Below are positions 9,701-19,197 of a stretch of DNA of 64,000 bases, piece by piece. The first letter of the stretch is position 1; every line of letters begins with the position of its first letter. The DNA lies in the NCBI GenBank assembly GCA_963724495.1, contig CAVRUZ010000005.1, positions 310,001 through 374,000 of the forward strand, in the 5' to 3' direction. This DNA is from CAVRUZ01 sp963724495. GTDB lineage: Bacteria > Actinomycetota > Actinomycetes > Propionibacteriales > DAIQRJ01. Below the pieces are notes generated by a model. The model saw only the letters and a program-made list of their open reading frames with translations. It had not been told where the DNA came from and did no database searches. A program made the position numbers and the translations under genes.

Positions 9701-10412
9701 GTCTCCGCCCCCGCGAGGCTGCGAAACCCACGTCGAACCCAGGCTCGGGGCAAGAGTCGCCACGCCCGTTGGGGTCGTGTAGCCCACGGTTCAGTCGCCG
9801 TGAGCTTGCGGAAGTCAGTCATTGCGCTACCTCCGGCCTGCTTGCTGATGCAAGGAACTGGCCGTGCTGCAACCGCTACTGCAACCCGTTGCGATCCCTC
9901 CAATAGCCAGGCTTCCGAGATTCAGTTCCACGCCTGCCGAGCCGTCGCTGACGACTCCCGGCGATGCTCGACCAGAACTACGGATCAGCAAGCAGGATCG
10001 ATGGTCAACAAGTCCGCCTCGCCGACTCGGGTCGGAGCGGCACTCGTGTATGAGTCCTTACCAATCTGCTTACCACCGCAGGCGCACACCGACGCCACAT
10101 GAGGCGCCCGCCTGCGCTCTTCGCCGCGCCACCCGAGAACGATTGCGGGTGTCCGAAGGTCCCTGATAAGGAAGAGGTCAGAGGTCCAGTCCTCTTGGGC
10201 CCATCTGCAAGAGTCGAGGTCACGTGCGCTCTCCGCCGTCAGCTTCTGCTCGCGGCTGTTGGTGGACACGGCGGAGACGGCGCACCCGTGACCGACCAGG
10301 ACCCGCGGCGCGCTGGATCCGAATCTCTGGTCGTGCCCCGCAACGACCACACTGGACGCGGCGTCACCGTGGCTGGTGCGGAGTCAGTGACCGGCGCAAT
10401 TGACGCGGCCAG
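9701..10412. other. intergenic, no supported gene
   Basis: This 712 bp stretch has overlapping short open frames on both strands that are low in plausibility (Arg/Ser/Pro-rich, no families recognised). I see no RNA gene, transposase remnant or repeat. Confidence 0.4.
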
Positions 10413-11408
10413 TCACACCGTGGCCAGGGCGCGTGCTGTTGCCATGAACACTTCGAGCTCGCGGCGGATGTCCGAACCGGCGGGCTGGAAAACGAACTCC
10501 GTCACGCCCTGGTCGACGAGCCCGGCGAGGCGTTCGCGGACCTTATCGGGTGTTCCGCTGACCGTGACGTCTTCCAACATCTGGCCACCGCCGGCGTCCC
10601 ATGCCGCCTGGTCCGCTTCGTTGAGGCCCACACCGTGCTGCTCATGCACGGCGAGGTGTCGTTCCTGTGGGCTGGTGTACTCGACCACCGACTGCCACTC
10701 CGGGCCACCGGGCAGGTCTTCCAGTGGCGCCCCGAACTCGTACCCCCCGTGGTAGGCGAGCGCCCACCCGGGCCCTCCGGCCGCGCGCACACGTTCCGAC
10801 CCGGGATCCTCGCCCTCGTCCAGGACCGTCCCCCAGAATAGATAGGACACGGACGAGAACTCCTTGGCGAACTCGGGGATCATCAGGGTGACAAAGAGGC
10901 CGTCACCTAGCTCGCGCGCGGCCGCAGCTCCCTTGGGTCCGAGCGCGGCGATGATGACCGGCACCTCGACCGGTCGCGCGGCACCGTGTCCCAGCGGATG
11001 CAGCATCCGCATCCGGGACCCCTCCCACTCGACCGTCTCACCACGCAGCAGGGCGCGGTAGGCGCGGATGTAGGCAGCCATGTATGCCCACGAAAGCGCG
11101 CGATACCCCATCGCGCGCCGCGCTGTGAAGCCAGTCCCGAAACCGACAGCGACCCGTCCGGGGGCCAGCGCGACGAGCGCCGCCGTGGCCGCCGCATTGA
11201 CCATTGGGTGCCGCAGCGAAGGCACCAGGACGCCCGGCCCCAGGCCGATCCGCTCCGTGCGCTGGGCGGCCAGGGCGAGCGTCATCCACACATCCGGGCT
11301 CTGCTGCGGCGTGTCGTACAGCCACGCGCGCTCGTAACCCAACTCCTCGGCGATGACCACGTGCTCAGGCGACTCCATCGTCGTCGGGAAGGCACATGAA
11401 ACCTGCAT
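10413..11408 (-). CDS. LLM class flavin/F420-dependent oxidoreductase
   Basis: Luciferase-like monooxygenase family TIM-barrel enzyme, 331 aa. In actinobacteria this subgroup usually uses coenzyme F420, which is an inference here. Visible features: HVVIAEELGYERAWLYDTPQ near the N-terminus, ERIGLGPGVLVPSLRHPM (the strand lining the cofactor site), GRVAVGFGTGFTARRAMG, VIIAALGPKGAAAARELGDG, and a C-terminal VSGTPDKVRERLAGLVDQGV (the usual end of the family). The start at 11408 is chosen because AGGGGAG stands 6 nt before this ATG; an in-frame start 6 codons upstream lacks a site. It is single and not obviously in an operon. The substrate is unknown. Confidence 0.88.
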   Translation of the reverse strand: MQVSCAFPTTMESPEHVVIAEELGYERAWLYDTPQQSPDVWMTLALAAQRTERIGLGPGVLVPSLRHPMVNAAATAALVALAPGRVAVGFGTGFTARRAMGYRALSWAYMAAYIRAYRALLRGETVEWEGSRMRMLHPLGHGAARPVEVPVIIAALGPKGAAAARELGDGLFVTLMIPEFAKEFSSVSYLFWGTVLDEGEDPGSERVRAAGGPGWALAYHGGYEFGAPLEDLPGGPEWQSVVEYTSPQERHLAVHEQHGVGLNEADQAAWDAGGGQMLEDVTVSGTPDKVRERLAGLVDQGVTEFVFQPAGSDIRRELEVFMATARALATV

Positions 11409-11541
11409 TTGAACTCCCCTGCTCAAGGGCTGGTCTCGGTCCCTGCTGCGCCCAACTACCAGCCACTACGCGTACGTCTTGCTGCCCTCAACCGCACAGC
11501 TCTTGGAGCACCCGCGCAGTTCGGAGCCATCACACGCGCCA

Positions 11542-11916
11542 CTACCAGAGCGCGTTGATAACCGTTCCGCGGTGTTGTGTCGACACCGTCGCCCGGGTGC
11601 TCGCCTGCATCACCGCACCGAGGTCGTCCGCCCACTTGTCCATGGCCGCCTCCCAGTGCTGAGCAATGCCGGCCGGCGACTCGTAGTACTCGTTGAGTAC
11701 GTAGGTCGTTCTACCGGTGGATTCGGAACTGGGGTCCAGCGGATTAGAAAGCTCCGGACCCTTCGAGATCGTGTACGACAGCAGCGCCACATCACCCTCG
11801 CGTGGATGGCCCGTCATCCACTCACCATGGCTGGCGAAGATGCGGTCCCACTCACCTTCGTCGCCGGCATCCACTGTCCAGGAGATTACGAGGTTCGCCT
11901 TACCCTTCAACGACAT
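11542..11916 (-). CDS. small protein of unknown function, possible ABM-like fold
   Basis: A 124 aa soluble protein with a good Shine-Dalgarno (GAGAGGGG) before ATG 11916. The sequence has an opening strand NLVISWTVDAGDEGEWDRIF and a later strand TTYVLNEYYESPAGIAQHWE. This alternation recalls dimeric alpha/beta-barrel (antibiotic biosynthesis monooxygenase-like) proteins, but I cannot place it in a family. It lies 133 bp upstream of the LLM oxidoreductase on the same strand, so the two may be co-transcribed and a small partner role is possible. Confidence 0.7.
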   Translation of the reverse strand: MSLKGKANLVISWTVDAGDEGEWDRIFASHGEWMTGHPREGDVALLSYTISKGPELSNPLDPSSESTGRTTYVLNEYYESPAGIAQHWEAAMDKWADDLGAVMQASTRATVSTQHRGTVINALW

Positions 11917-12512
11917 TCCGAGTCCCCTCTCCGTCTGACTGCTGGTCACCGGACGCTATTGGTTGTCAGCCGCCGGCACAAGAGCCGCGGCGCTGGGTTC
12001 GGAGGTCAGGGGCCCTCTCACCTTCACTCTTGAGGGCCTCCCGCGACTGGACTCGAACCATTCACCGTCGCTTGACAGGCAGGCAATTCATGAAGCCCTT
12101 GGGCGCGTCTGGCCCCGCCCAAGGAAGGCGCACTCGTGCGCCGAGAGGCTAAGGCCGATTCATGAACCTCTGCATGCGGCTCATGTGCGGCCGCACCCGC
12201 AGGGCAGCCCTGCATCAACTGCCCCCCAACGGTGCGCATTGCAGTGCCTTGCGAGCAACGCCGGCTTAGGTTGATGCTGCGACCGCGTTCGGGACGAAGG
12301 TGTCGAGCTAAGGAGGGGCACACTCGGCTCGTCGTCGCGATTGCCGGGAGGACTGGATTCCGTCGATCCCTCGTCCGGCTTGGCGGTGAGCTGGCATCAG
12401 TCTCAGTTCTAGTCTCAGTTGCCCCGGTTCGCCGGCGTTCTCGACAGTCCTCGATTCCCAGTCCACCACTCAGATCATAGGGACGAACGTGTCTGAACAT
12501 CGCCCTTCAGAT
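11917..12512. other. non-coding region leading to the tRNA-Ser fragment
   Basis: No supported gene. Bases 12010-12040 hold an inverted repeat (GGCCCTC...GAGGGCC, loop about 14 nt). A short stretch near 12040-12070 resembles a T-arm on the minus strand but does not build a tRNA. Paired direct repeats that may be recombinase arm sites lie at 12400-12420 and are listed separately. Confidence 0.4.
12400..12420 (+). repeat. paired direct repeat GTCTCAGTT, possible integrase arm-type site
   Basis: Two copies of GTCTCAGTT start at 12400 and 12412, a 12 bp period, about 115 bp before the tRNA-Ser fragment. A matching pair with the same 12 bp period lies beyond the fragment (12626-12648). Short direct repeats on both sides of a tRNA-derived core are what tyrosine integrases use as arm-type binding sites. 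The role here is inference. Confidence 0.45.
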
Positions 12513-12568
12513 CTGGAAAAAGTTGGGTTAACAGCCCTCGGGGGGTTCGAATCCCCCATCCTCCGCCA
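12513..12568 (+). other. 3' part of a tRNA-Ser gene, candidate attachment site (copy 1)
   Basis: The sequence reads as the tRNA-Ser(GGA) 3' portion: TGGAAA of the anticodon loop near 12514, then variable-arm sequence (GTTGGGTTAACAGCCCTC), the T-arm GGGGGTTCGAATCCCCC and acceptor ATCCTCCGCCA. The 5' half is absent and the anticodon stem is disrupted, so it cannot make a functional tRNA. The last 36 bases (12533-12568) recur at 22238-22272 in the same orientation with one G fewer. A tRNA 3' end duplicated in this way is the usual trace of site-specific integration. Confidence 0.8.
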
Positions 12569-13497
12569 CCTGATCTGCGAAATCGTCGGCGCTGAGGCCA
12601 GGTTGGCCATTGCGCCAGACGGTCGGTCTCACTTGTGGTCTCAGTTCTCATGAAGACCACCCGAGTCGCCACGGCTTCCGCTTGGAGGAGACCGACGACC
12701 AAGGGCTACGCGCGGAGTTGAGGGGCCGCCCGCGCGTTCTTTCAGCCACCGCCGAGAGTGATCTGGCTGACGCCTACGGCCGGTTCATGGCGGACGACCC
12801 CTCGTAGTGGACGAACCAGACTCGGCTGACCAGGCCCGGCATACGAAATCCTTCGTGGGGCGCTAGCGTCTTCGCCAGACCGAAGGACACGGATGACAGC
12901 GCCCACTCGCACGATCGCCAGCACCATTCTGCTCCTTGATCAATCTGCTGGTTCTCGAGGAGTTTCCCGAGCGACGGAGTCCGACCTCGACCGGCGCATG
13001 CCTGTTGCTGATCTTTCTACCGCCGGTGTTCAGTCTGCTGATCCACTTGTTGACAGACAGACCTTGCGGCGCCGGGAAACGCGGGCAAAGACCAACCTGC
13101 CGTCCGGGCGTCGTGATCCAGCGCAGCCTGTCCCAACTCAGGGTCCCTTCCGGCTTCGTCCCGTGCGACCCCACTGTGGCCTATCGAGCCAGACGCTCGT
13201 CCTATCGGGCCATCTCGAAGGCAACGTTCGCATCTACGTCGACACAGTCGCCGGTGCTCAACGGCAAGCATTTCGCCGAGACGACGACGCCCTCTCCAGC
13301 AAGAGGGCATCCGTTTCATTCAACCCTGATTGCGAGATATCGATGATGCTTGCCGGAAGCAGCTGTCGTCGCCCCGATGGGGCAGTCGCAGACGTGTACC
13401 AATCTCTGTCTCGTGAGGTCACCTATACGGTGCGGAAGACCCACCCACCGTCAACGCGATGCGTCCACGGCGTCATGCGTCAGTCACCGGCCGTCCA
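12569..13497. other. region downstream of the tRNA fragment, no supported gene
   Basis: About 930 bp without a convincing gene. Long frames at 12893-13501 and 12936-13346 have unnatural composition and no ribosome binding sites. An integrase gene, which would be expected here in an intact element, is not seen. The 12626-12648 repeat pair lies at its start. Confidence 0.45.
12626..12648 (+). repeat. paired direct repeat GTCTCASTT, possible integrase arm-type site
   Basis: GTCTCACTT starts at 12626 and GTCTCAGTTCT at 12638, again 12 bp apart, about 58 bp beyond the tRNA-Ser fragment. This mirrors the pair at 12400 and 12412. Confidence 0.45.
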
Positions 13498-15243
13498 ATG
13501 AGCGCATCCGGCATGGCTCGATTCATCCCCACCTCCTTGAGGGGATACCAGCCTTCGTGGCTCCGCACGGACATCCTGGCCGGCGTCACACTCGCTGCGG
13601 TCGCCATTCCCGAGACCATGGGATACACCTCGATTGCCCAGGTGCCCGTCGTTACCGGGTTGTATACGGTGATTTTCCCGACGATCATCTTCGCGCTGCT
13701 GGCCTCCTCCAGGTTGCTCGTGGTCGGGGCCGACTCGGCGACGGCGGCCATCCTCGCCGCCGGCTTGGCCTCGCTTGGCATCGCGGGCCTCACACCCAAC
13801 TCTCCGGAGTGGCTGGCGTACACCTCGCTGGTTGCGCTGGTCTGTGGTGGCATGTTGCTGATCGCGCGGCTGTTGCGATTGGGCTTTCTCGGGGACTTCC
13901 TGTCCGCCTCCGTGCTCATCGGCTTTCTCACCGGGGTGGGGATCCAGGTCTTCACCGGTCAAATCCCCGACATGCTCGGCATCCCCAAGGGGCAAGGCAA
14001 CTGGTTCGAGCAACAGTGGTCGACCTTGACCCACCTCACTGACGCGAACCTGCTGACCGTGGCCTTCGCCGTCGGTGCTCTCGTAGTCATCATCGGCTTC
14101 AAGCGGTTCCTGCCCAAGATTCCCGGAGCGATTATCGCCGTTGTCATCTCGATTGCCTTGTCCGCGGCGTTCGACGTCGAGCAGGAGGGAGTGGCGATCG
14201 TGGGCGATGTCCAGGGCGGCTTTCCCCCTCTCGGTATCCCCTCTGGAATCGCGTTGGCCGACGTTCCTTCCGTGCTTGGGGTGGCATTCTCGTGTTTCGT
14301 CTTGATCATCGCCCAGAGCGCAGCGACGTCCCGGAGTTTCGCCATGCGGCACGGTCAGGGAGTCGATGTGAATCGCGACATCCTCGGTCTCAGCGCAGCC
14401 AACGTGGCAGCCGGACTGAGCGGCACTTTCGTGGTCAACGGGAGCCCGACCAAGACCCAGATCCTCGATGAGCAGAAGGGCCGCACTCAGGTCGCCAATC
14501 TGACGATGTCGTTCGTCGTCCTGGCGGTTGTGCTGTTCCTCAGCCAGCTGCTCACCGACATGCCGAAGGCAGTCCTGGGTGCGATCGTGTTCCTTGTCGG
14601 CATCGACCTCGTCGATGTGGCCGGTTTGCGTCGGATCAGGCGGTCTCGGAGGAGCGAATTCGTCATCGCTGCCCTGACCGGAATCGTCGTATTCTCCGTC
14701 GGGGTGGAGCAGGGAATCGTGTTGGCCGTGATCTTGTCCATCGTGGAGATGGTCCGGAGGCAGTATCGGCCACAGCGTTTCGTCGTGGGCGTCGACGCGA
14801 GCGGCAGCCGCACATACACCCCGGCGACTCCGGGGCTCGAGAGCCAACCAGGGCTTCTCATCTTCCGCTACGACGCAGACCTGTTCTATGCCAACGCCAA
14901 CCAGTTCTCCGACGACGTCCAGAAGATGGTGGCCTCGGCGCCGACACCTGTCCGACTGCTGGTGCTGGACTGCTCTTCCATCCCTGACATCGACTACTCC
15001 GCCGTCATTGCCCTGGAAGGGCTGATCGATTTCGTGCACAACAAGGGCGCGATCTTCGGGCTGGCCAACCTTGACCCCGACCTTCGCGCCGACCTCACCA
15101 AGCAGGGCGCCCTGGCGAGAGTTCCCGCCGACCACATCTACGACAGCATCCCGGACGCTGTTACAGCCTTCCGGGAACTCCCACCGAGCAACGCCGATGT
15201 CGACCCTTCCGACCCCCCGGCAACAGGGCCACAGCAGCCCTGA
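13498..15243 (+). CDS. SulP family anion transporter with STAS domain
   Basis: Third SulP carrier, 581 aa from ATG 13498 (an upstream ATG at 13459 and a downstream one at 13513 are alternatives; none has a strong ribosome site). Signature: AVAIPETMGYTSIAQVPVVT near residue 30, multiple transmembrane segments to about 430, then FVVNGSPTKTQILDEQKGRT in the central region. The STAS domain is at about 445-560 (GLLIFRYDADLFYANANQFS, VLDCSSIPDIDYSAVIALEG). The second position of the signature is Glu (PET) where the other two copies have Gln (PQV, PQS). It lies just inside the tRNA-Ser-bounded segment that also holds an arylsulfatase. Sulfate is therefore a plausible but unproven substrate. Confidence 0.92.
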   Translation: MSASGMARFIPTSLRGYQPSWLRTDILAGVTLAAVAIPETMGYTSIAQVPVVTGLYTVIFPTIIFALLASSRLLVVGADSATAAILAAGLASLGIAGLTPNSPEWLAYTSLVALVCGGMLLIARLLRLGFLGDFLSASVLIGFLTGVGIQVFTGQIPDMLGIPKGQGNWFEQQWSTLTHLTDANLLTVAFAVGALVVIIGFKRFLPKIPGAIIAVVISIALSAAFDVEQEGVAIVGDVQGGFPPLGIPSGIALADVPSVLGVAFSCFVLIIAQSAATSRSFAMRHGQGVDVNRDILGLSAANVAAGLSGTFVVNGSPTKTQILDEQKGRTQVANLTMSFVVLAVVLFLSQLLTDMPKAVLGAIVFLVGIDLVDVAGLRRIRRSRRSEFVIAALTGIVVFSVGVEQGIVLAVILSIVEMVRRQYRPQRFVVGVDASGSRTYTPATPGLESQPGLLIFRYDADLFYANANQFSDDVQKMVASAPTPVRLLVLDCSSIPDIDYSAVIALEGLIDFVHNKGAIFGLANLDPDLRADLTKQGALARVPADHIYDSIPDAVTAFRELPPSNADVDPSDPPATGPQQP

Positions 15244-15583
15244 TCCACCTACGCACGTCGAATCTCAAATGAGGTGCATGGATTACGTCCCACGATCCTT
15301 GCTGCTGTCTGCGGGTGTCTGCGGGTGTCGGCGGTGACCGGGGTGTGACCGGAAGTTAGTGCCGCCCAGTGTCAGCCTGGAATGCCATCAGCCCGGGACG
15401 GCCCGTGGGACGTCAGGTGACTGGATTGGCCGCTTCGGAGCTTGGAATCGGTCCCAAGTGCCTGTAGCGCTCGCCTATCCATCTCGGGAGACGCCCGGGA
15501 TAGTGATCACCCACAACAGATGGTGATTGTGCCCGTCGTGTGGCATAGGGTCCGTCCAGCTTGCAAATCAGAAGGGCTGCGAC
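15244..15583. other. intergenic with short tandem repeat
   Basis: No gene. A TGTCTGCGGG unit is doubled at about 15307-15327. The last 60 bp contain the AGAAGG ribosome site of the HAD gene. Confidence 0.4.
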
Positions 15584-16516
15584 ATGACCGAGGAATTGTC
15601 GAGTTGGCGTGACGGTTCAGCCAAACAGGCGATCATCGACTTCGTGGCCCGCACGTGCGGGGAGGGCAGCTCACCTGCCGTGCCGTCGGAGGAACGCGTT
15701 GCGGTGTTCGACAACGACGGCACCTTGTGGTGTGAGAAGCCGATGCCGATTCAGCTGGATTTCATCCTTCGGCGTCTCGCCGAGATGGTGGCGTCGCAGC
15801 CGGAGCTTGGCGCGGAGCAGCCCTGGAAGGCGGTGTCCGAGCGCGACCATGGCTGGTTCGGGGCTTTGATGGATGAGCACTATGCCGGCGACGACACCAA
15901 TGTGAGGCTGTTGGCGCGAGGCATCCTGGCGGCCTATGCCGGGATCAGCGTCGAGGATTTCGAGGAGTCCGCGGATCGTTTCCTGCGCAGCGCGCAGCAT
16001 CCCAGTCTCGGCCGTGGCTATCTGGAGTGCGCGTACACACCGATGGTCGAGCTGCTCGACTACCTGACGGCCAACGGCTTTGCCACCTATATTGCCTCCG
16101 GCGGCGGCCGGGACTTCATGCGGCCCGTCAGCCAAGAGATGTACAGAATCCCTCGCGAGCGCGTCATCGGCAGCAGCAGCTCCTTCGCCTACACCAGCAA
16201 CGACCACGGCGGCACTATCACCCACAAGCCTGAAGCCGACTACCTCGACGACGGCCCGGAGAAGCCCGTACGGATCTGGAACCGCGTCGGCCGGCGCCCA
16301 CTTCTTGCCGCGGGAAACTCCAACGGCGACACAGCGATGCTGGAGTTCACCCATCACCCTGACCGGCCGACCCTTCGGCTCCTTGTCCTGCACGACGACG
16401 CCGAGCGGGAGTTCGCCTACACGACCGGAGCTGAGCAGGCAATCAGTCAAGCTGCGGACGACGGCTGGACAGTGGTCAGCATTAAGAACGACTGGACATC
16501 CGTCTTCCAGAGCTAA
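15584..16516 (+). CDS. HAD-superfamily phosphatase, SerB-like
   Basis: Haloacid dehalogenase-type phosphomonoesterase, 310 aa, cytoplasmic. Motif I is VAVFDNDGTLWCEKP (the nucleophile and acid/base Asp residues are the two D of DND) at about residues 44-50. Motif II is ATYIASGGGRDFMRP at about 172, and the metal-binding motif is LAAGNSNGDTAML at about 250. A helical cap lies between I and II. This arrangement resembles phosphoserine phosphatase-like enzymes found alone in actinobacterial genomes. The true substrate is unknown. ATG 15584 is selected because AGAAGG precedes it; the frame is open further upstream. It follows SulP by 340 bp, so is probably its own unit. Confidence 0.88.
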   Translation: MTEELSSWRDGSAKQAIIDFVARTCGEGSSPAVPSEERVAVFDNDGTLWCEKPMPIQLDFILRRLAEMVASQPELGAEQPWKAVSERDHGWFGALMDEHYAGDDTNVRLLARGILAAYAGISVEDFEESADRFLRSAQHPSLGRGYLECAYTPMVELLDYLTANGFATYIASGGGRDFMRPVSQEMYRIPRERVIGSSSSFAYTSNDHGGTITHKPEADYLDDGPEKPVRIWNRVGRRPLLAAGNSNGDTAMLEFTHHPDRPTLRLLVLHDDAEREFAYTTGAEQAISQAADDGWTVVSIKNDWTSVFQS

Positions 16517-16960
16517 CCGCCGTCCATACGCTGTCAACCATGACCGCGTCGGGGTCAGGACGAATTAGGCTCCGGCTTCGCCGACGCGGATCCGGATGCA
16601 GGCGGCGCTCGCTCGCCGGGCCGCGAACCCAACAACGGATGCTGGACCAGGACCTTAGGAAGGCAAGCATCGGGGCCCAGCCACCCATAGTCCAGACCGT
16701 GCAACGATTTTGAGCACAGAGGGACCTGCCCCATATCTCCAGCTGATCAGCTGACGTGACCGGCCGAGGATAGGCACCGAGCCAGCGGTCACTCAGAAAC
16801 TTCCGGGCCTTTGCCATTCATCGAGGAGCGACAACGGCTGGGAGGCTTTGCAGCGATATGTTGACTCCCGTGTGCAGAGCTGTTGGGTGATGCTGGCACC
16901 TCCTCGACTCCTCAGTTCGCCTCTTGCACTTTGTTTGCGGATTGAGGAGACGTACGTCTG
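16517..16960. other. intergenic, no supported gene
   Basis: Nothing recognisable in 444 bp. It carries the leader of the ClC gene, in which TTGAGGAGACG ends 8 bases before the ATG. Confidence 0.4.
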
Positions 16961-18376
16961 ATGGCTGACTCGAACAGTCCCAAGGGGGCCGCCCCGGTAG
17001 CAGGCCAGCCTGCCGGTCTTGCTGCGTCCGAGGGACCGGCCGCCATCGATCCTGCCGCGGTGATCCGTTCAAGGCGTTATGCCGCAGCGCTGGCGTTTGC
17101 TGCGATCCTGGGTATCCCGATCTCGGCCGTCGCCTATGGCTTCCTGGCATTGGTCGCCGCGATCCAGCAGTGGCTGTTCTCCGAGTTGCCGAACCGGATC
17201 TTGGGGGGCCCTGCACCCGCGTGGTGGCCGCTGCCCTGGTTGGTGCTCTGCGGTCTGCTGACCGGCTTGACAGTCCGGTACCTGCCTGGCAACGGCGGGC
17301 ACTCACCCGCCTTCGGGTTCAAAGCCGGCGGCGGTCCGCCCAGCAGCCGGGAGCTCGTTACGATCTCGCTTGCCGCTCTGACCACGCTGAGCCTCGGTGC
17401 TGTGCTCGGGCCAGAAGCACCGCTGATCGCAATCGGTGGCGGCCTTGCGGCGCTGACCGTACGCCTCGCGAAGAAGAGCGCGCCGCCGATGGCACAGACG
17501 ATCATGGCGTCGGCTGGCAGTTTTGCGGCGATCAGCACACTGCTCGGCTCTCCGGTACTCGGCGCGTTCCTGATCATGGAGGCCGCAGGGATCGGGGGAA
17601 TGACGCTGAGCCTCGTGGCGCTGCCGGGCCTGCTCGCCTCTGGCCTCGGTGCCCTGGTCTTCGTCGGTCTCGACAACTGGACAGGTCTCGGCAATTTCTC
17701 GCTGGCGCTGCCGTCGGTGCCACCCCCCGTGGCACCGACGCTAGCGACCATGGCCTGGGCCTTGGCCATGGGAGTAGTCGGGGCGCTGTTGGGGTGGCTG
17801 ATCCGCTGGGTCGGACTGGCACTTCGTCCAATCGTGCACCTGAACCGCGTACTGGTGACCGCGGCGGTCGGCCTGCTCATCGGCCTCATCGCGATGGTGT
17901 ACCAACTGCTCTCGGGTGACAGCTTCACCCGGGTGCTGTTCTCCGGCCAGGATGCACTGCCAGGGCTGGTCGAACACGCCGCCGATTACTCACTCGCCGT
18001 GCTGATCCTTCTGATTGTCTGCAAGACATTCGCCTACGCGCTCTCGCTGAGCGCGTTTCGCGGTGGCCCGGTCTTCCCCTCGATGTTCATCGGCGCGGCG
18101 CTTGGCATTGCCGCGAGTGGTCTACCTGGCATGGACCTGGCGCCAGCGATCGGCATGGGTATCGGCGCCATGTGCGCCGCCATGCTTCGGCTGCCGCTGA
18201 CCTCGACGCTCCTGGCCACCTTGCTGCTGGGCACCGACGGGATCACGGTGACACCGCAAGTCGTGGTCGCTGTAGCGGTCGCCTTCGTCGTCACCTACGT
18301 GCTCCCAGTCCCGGGTCCGAACGGGCCTGAGCCCGCCCGGCCAACCCCAGCCGAGGAGGCGCAACCGCACAGCTGA
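16961..18376 (+). CDS. ClC family chloride channel or H+/Cl- exchanger
   Basis: Polytopic membrane protein of the ClC superfamily, 471 aa. After a 40-residue hydrophilic N-terminus come many membrane segments. Diagnostic motifs: LSLGAVLGPEAPLIAIGGG at about 145-163, corresponding to GxEGP with the gating Glu kept. FRGGPVFPSMFIGAALG at about 365-382 corresponds to the second chloride-binding loop GxFxP. The first loop (PGNGGHSPAFGFKAGGG) departs from the usual GSGIPE, so ion selectivity could differ. No CBS domains follow; the tail is Pro/Glu-rich. ATG 16961 has GAGGAG upstream. A hairpin terminator candidate sits 16 bp after the stop. Confidence 0.9.
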   Translation: MADSNSPKGAAPVAGQPAGLAASEGPAAIDPAAVIRSRRYAAALAFAAILGIPISAVAYGFLALVAAIQQWLFSELPNRILGGPAPAWWPLPWLVLCGLLTGLTVRYLPGNGGHSPAFGFKAGGGPPSSRELVTISLAALTTLSLGAVLGPEAPLIAIGGGLAALTVRLAKKSAPPMAQTIMASAGSFAAISTLLGSPVLGAFLIMEAAGIGGMTLSLVALPGLLASGLGALVFVGLDNWTGLGNFSLALPSVPPPVAPTLATMAWALAMGVVGALLGWLIRWVGLALRPIVHLNRVLVTAAVGLLIGLIAMVYQLLSGDSFTRVLFSGQDALPGLVEHAADYSLAVLILLIVCKTFAYALSLSAFRGGPVFPSMFIGAALGIAASGLPGMDLAPAIGMGIGAMCAAMLRLPLTSTLLATLLLGTDGITVTPQVVVAVAVAFVVTYVLPVPGPNGPEPARPTPAEEAQPHS

Positions 18377-18391
18377 TGATCCTTGGTTCAC

Positions 18392-18416
18392 GGGAACCGC
18401 GGCGGCCGCAGTTTCC
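18392..18416 (+). terminator. hairpin after the ClC gene
   Basis: GGGAACCGCGG and CCGCAGTTTCCC pair as an 11 bp stem with one mismatch and one G-T pair around a 3 nt loop, 16 bp after the ClC stop. There is no run of T, as is common for actinobacterial terminators. Confidence 0.55.
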
Positions 18417-18723
18417 CTGGGCAGTAGCAGAGTCACGGCAATGAAGAAGCAACAGGCGAATCGGGTTTCGCCGTCGGCAAACTCGATCGCCAGGTGGTCT
18501 CAAAGCCCAGCCCGTGACGGTCCGGGTCGGAGGCCGCAGCCGAGGGCGAGCTTCCGGCACAGACAAGGCTCACGCCAGCGGCGGATGTGCGACGTCGCGG
18601 AACGCGGATCGGCTCAGTCAAGGCTGGCCGTACCAGCGCTCCTCGCCACCGGCCACGTCATCCGGCGTTGACCAGTTTCCTTGAAATCCGACCTAGGCGC
18701 ACACACGTGGTAGGTGTTGGCGG

Positions 18724-19197
18724 TCAGCTGCTCAGCGTGTGCCTTGCCGCGTGGTCCATAGCCTCATCGGGCGCCTCATAGGTCTCGGTCTTTCCGCCCT
18801 GCCCCGCGAGGTAGTCCGATACGGCTGACCAGTCGTCCTGCAGCGTCAAGACGCCCACGGCCGCGCGCCCGTTCTCAAGCTCCTTCGTGATACGCGCCTG
18901 GTCGTCGTCATCCAAGCCCAGACCCTTGTGGTGAAGGGCGCCGAGCAATCCCCCGGCCACGACACCGACACCGGCGCCGACCGGTCCGAGAAGCCACAGG
19001 ACAGCGCCTACCCCGGCACCCGCCGCTGTGCTCCGGGCGCCGACCTTGTGCATCTTGATCTTGCCCTCGTCATCCAGTGCGAGGATGCCGATCGCGTCGT
19101 GCTTGGCCACACCCGAGTGTTTCAGGCCGTCGGCGGCGGCGTCTGCGGCAGCTTCGGAGTCGAAGAGCGCGAGGGTGAGGATCCTGTGTGTGGCCAT
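18724..19197 (-). CDS. DUF1269-family membrane-associated protein (copy 1)
   Basis: A 157 aa protein. The N-terminal alpha/beta part is ILTLALFDSEAAADAAADGL, the central strands include GKIKMHKVGARS, and a Gly-rich hydrophobic hairpin follows at about residues 60-90 (LLGPVGAGVGVVAGGLLGAL). The C-terminus is AAVGVLTLQDDWSAVSDYL. This is the DUF1269/TMEM-like pattern seen in stress-type actinobacterial proteins; its function is not established. ATG 19197 is preferred over an upstream start because AAGGAG precedes it. Two other copies lie at 33289 and 44913, with low overall similarity to this one. It is convergent with the ClC gene. Confidence 0.82.
   Translation of the reverse strand: MATHRILTLALFDSEAAADAAADGLKHSGVAKHDAIGILALDDEGKIKMHKVGARSTAAGAGVGAVLWLLGPVGAGVGVVAGGLLGALHHKGLGLDDDDQARITKELENGRAAVGVLTLQDDWSAVSDYLAGQGGKTETYEAPDEAMDHAARHTLSS

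Noticed and set aside
12035..12075. Possible tRNA T-arm on the minus strand
   Set aside because: Only a T-loop-like TTCGAGT and a partial stem are present. Acceptor, D-arm and anticodon arm cannot be built.
12893..13501. Open frame of about 200 codons upstream of the SulP gene
   Set aside because: Composition is unlike its neighbours, there is no plausible start site or family, and a second frame overlaps it with equal quality.
13480..15135. Long open frame on the minus strand opposite the third SulP gene
   Set aside because: His/Asp/Gln-rich composition without a family, entirely antisense to a clearly conserved transporter; a GC-rich shadow frame.
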